Assembly (NCBI GenBank): GCA_003566935.1
Contig: PXBM01000030.1
Location: 1 to 5,643 of the forward strand
DNA from: Syntrophomonadaceae bacterium
GTDB lineage: Bacteria; Bacillota; Dethiobacteria; DTU022
Reading direction: 5' to 3'
Length of the DNA stretch: 5,643 bases
The notes under the pieces are model-generated. The model ran no database searches and was not told the DNA's origin. It saw only the letters and a list, made by a program, of their open reading frames with translations. Shown here piece by piece: positions 5,508 through 5,643 of the stretch. Every line of letters begins with the position of its first letter. Within the stretch, counting starts at the first letter, position 1. The position numbers and the translations under genes are program-made.

Positions 5508-5534
5508 AAAAAAGCCCGCACTGCAGCCTTTTTT
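5508..5534 (-). terminator. Weak terminator-like stem upstream of prx
   Basis: AAAAAAG (5508-5514) can pair with CTTTTTT (5528-5534) around a GC-rich 13-base loop. On the minus strand the structure ends in six T. The stem is nearly all A-T and the loop has no good inner pairing. It may end a gene lying beyond the right edge, or be chance. Confidence 0.28.
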
Positions 5535-5643
5535 AATAAAAAGCTTCTACGGACTGAAAAGGTTTTAATGTTTATCGCTACTTAACCTACGTCGTCTGGG
5601 ACTGCCCGGCCTGCTTAAGAAAACTGAAGCGAGCATAAAGTGC
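5535..5643. other. Right-edge segment without a recognised gene
   Basis: About 110 bases with no frame I can assign. Minus-strand frames entering from the edge stop after 8 to 23 codons, and none of the peptides resembles a known C-terminus. It could hold the last codons of an upstream gene or be non-coding. Confidence 0.4.

Noticed and set aside
5561..5632. Plus-strand peptide with a C-x-x-C (WDCPACLRK) resembling a zinc or redox motif
   Set aside because: The frame is only about two dozen codons between stops and lacks a start codon, so the motif is most likely chance.

Overview
This window looks like a chromosomal stretch from an anaerobic, low-to-mid GC member of the Bacillota (class Clostridia or a relative). 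The reasons are strong AGGAGG-type ribosome binding sites, GTG and TTG starts alongside ATG, the gatC-gatA-gatB order used for indirect aminoacylation, a cysteine-rich N-terminus in GatB, and one gene that appears to need selenocysteine. This placement is an inference from gene content; no species is recognised.

Every gene I can support lies on the minus strand, so transcription runs from high to low coordinates. In that order: (1) about 230 bases without a clear gene at the right edge, holding a terminator-like stem, a repeated 14-base word and a possible promoter; (2) a peroxiredoxin of the AhpC/Prx1 family (4815-5411) whose catalytic cysteine codon is an in-frame TGA (5268-5270), followed by candidate SECIS hairpins and closed by a strong terminator; (3) a macro-domain protein (4167-4700), whose likely promoter is interleaved with that terminator; (4) undecaprenyl-diphosphatase UppP/BacA (3301-4128); (5) gatC, gatA and gatB, the three subunits of Asp-tRNA(Asn)/Glu-tRNA(Gln) amidotransferase, with gatB cut by the left edge only a few codons before its expected end.

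Two observations stand out. First, the peroxiredoxin reads as a selenoprotein: the frame is intact and conserved on both sides of the TGA, and the TGA sits exactly at the peroxidatic position of the P-x-x-x-T-x-x-C motif. The usual C-terminal resolving cysteine is also absent, with Thr169 in its place. An ordinary gene caller would truncate the gene to a TTG start at 5258 and lose the active site. Second, GatA keeps its fold motifs and full length but has lost the amidase nucleophile (GGS to GGA, Ala174), and the glycine/serine-rich loop that carries the cis-serine is about three residues short. GatB and GatC look normal. This complex may therefore lack glutaminase activity and use ammonia from another source, or it may be a paralogue with a different role.

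The macro, uppP and gatCAB genes are closely enough spaced (gaps of 38, 119, 28 and 21 bases, with no convincing terminator between them) to be one transcription unit. The peroxiredoxin is probably its own unit. I see no tRNA, rRNA, CRISPR array or insertion sequence.
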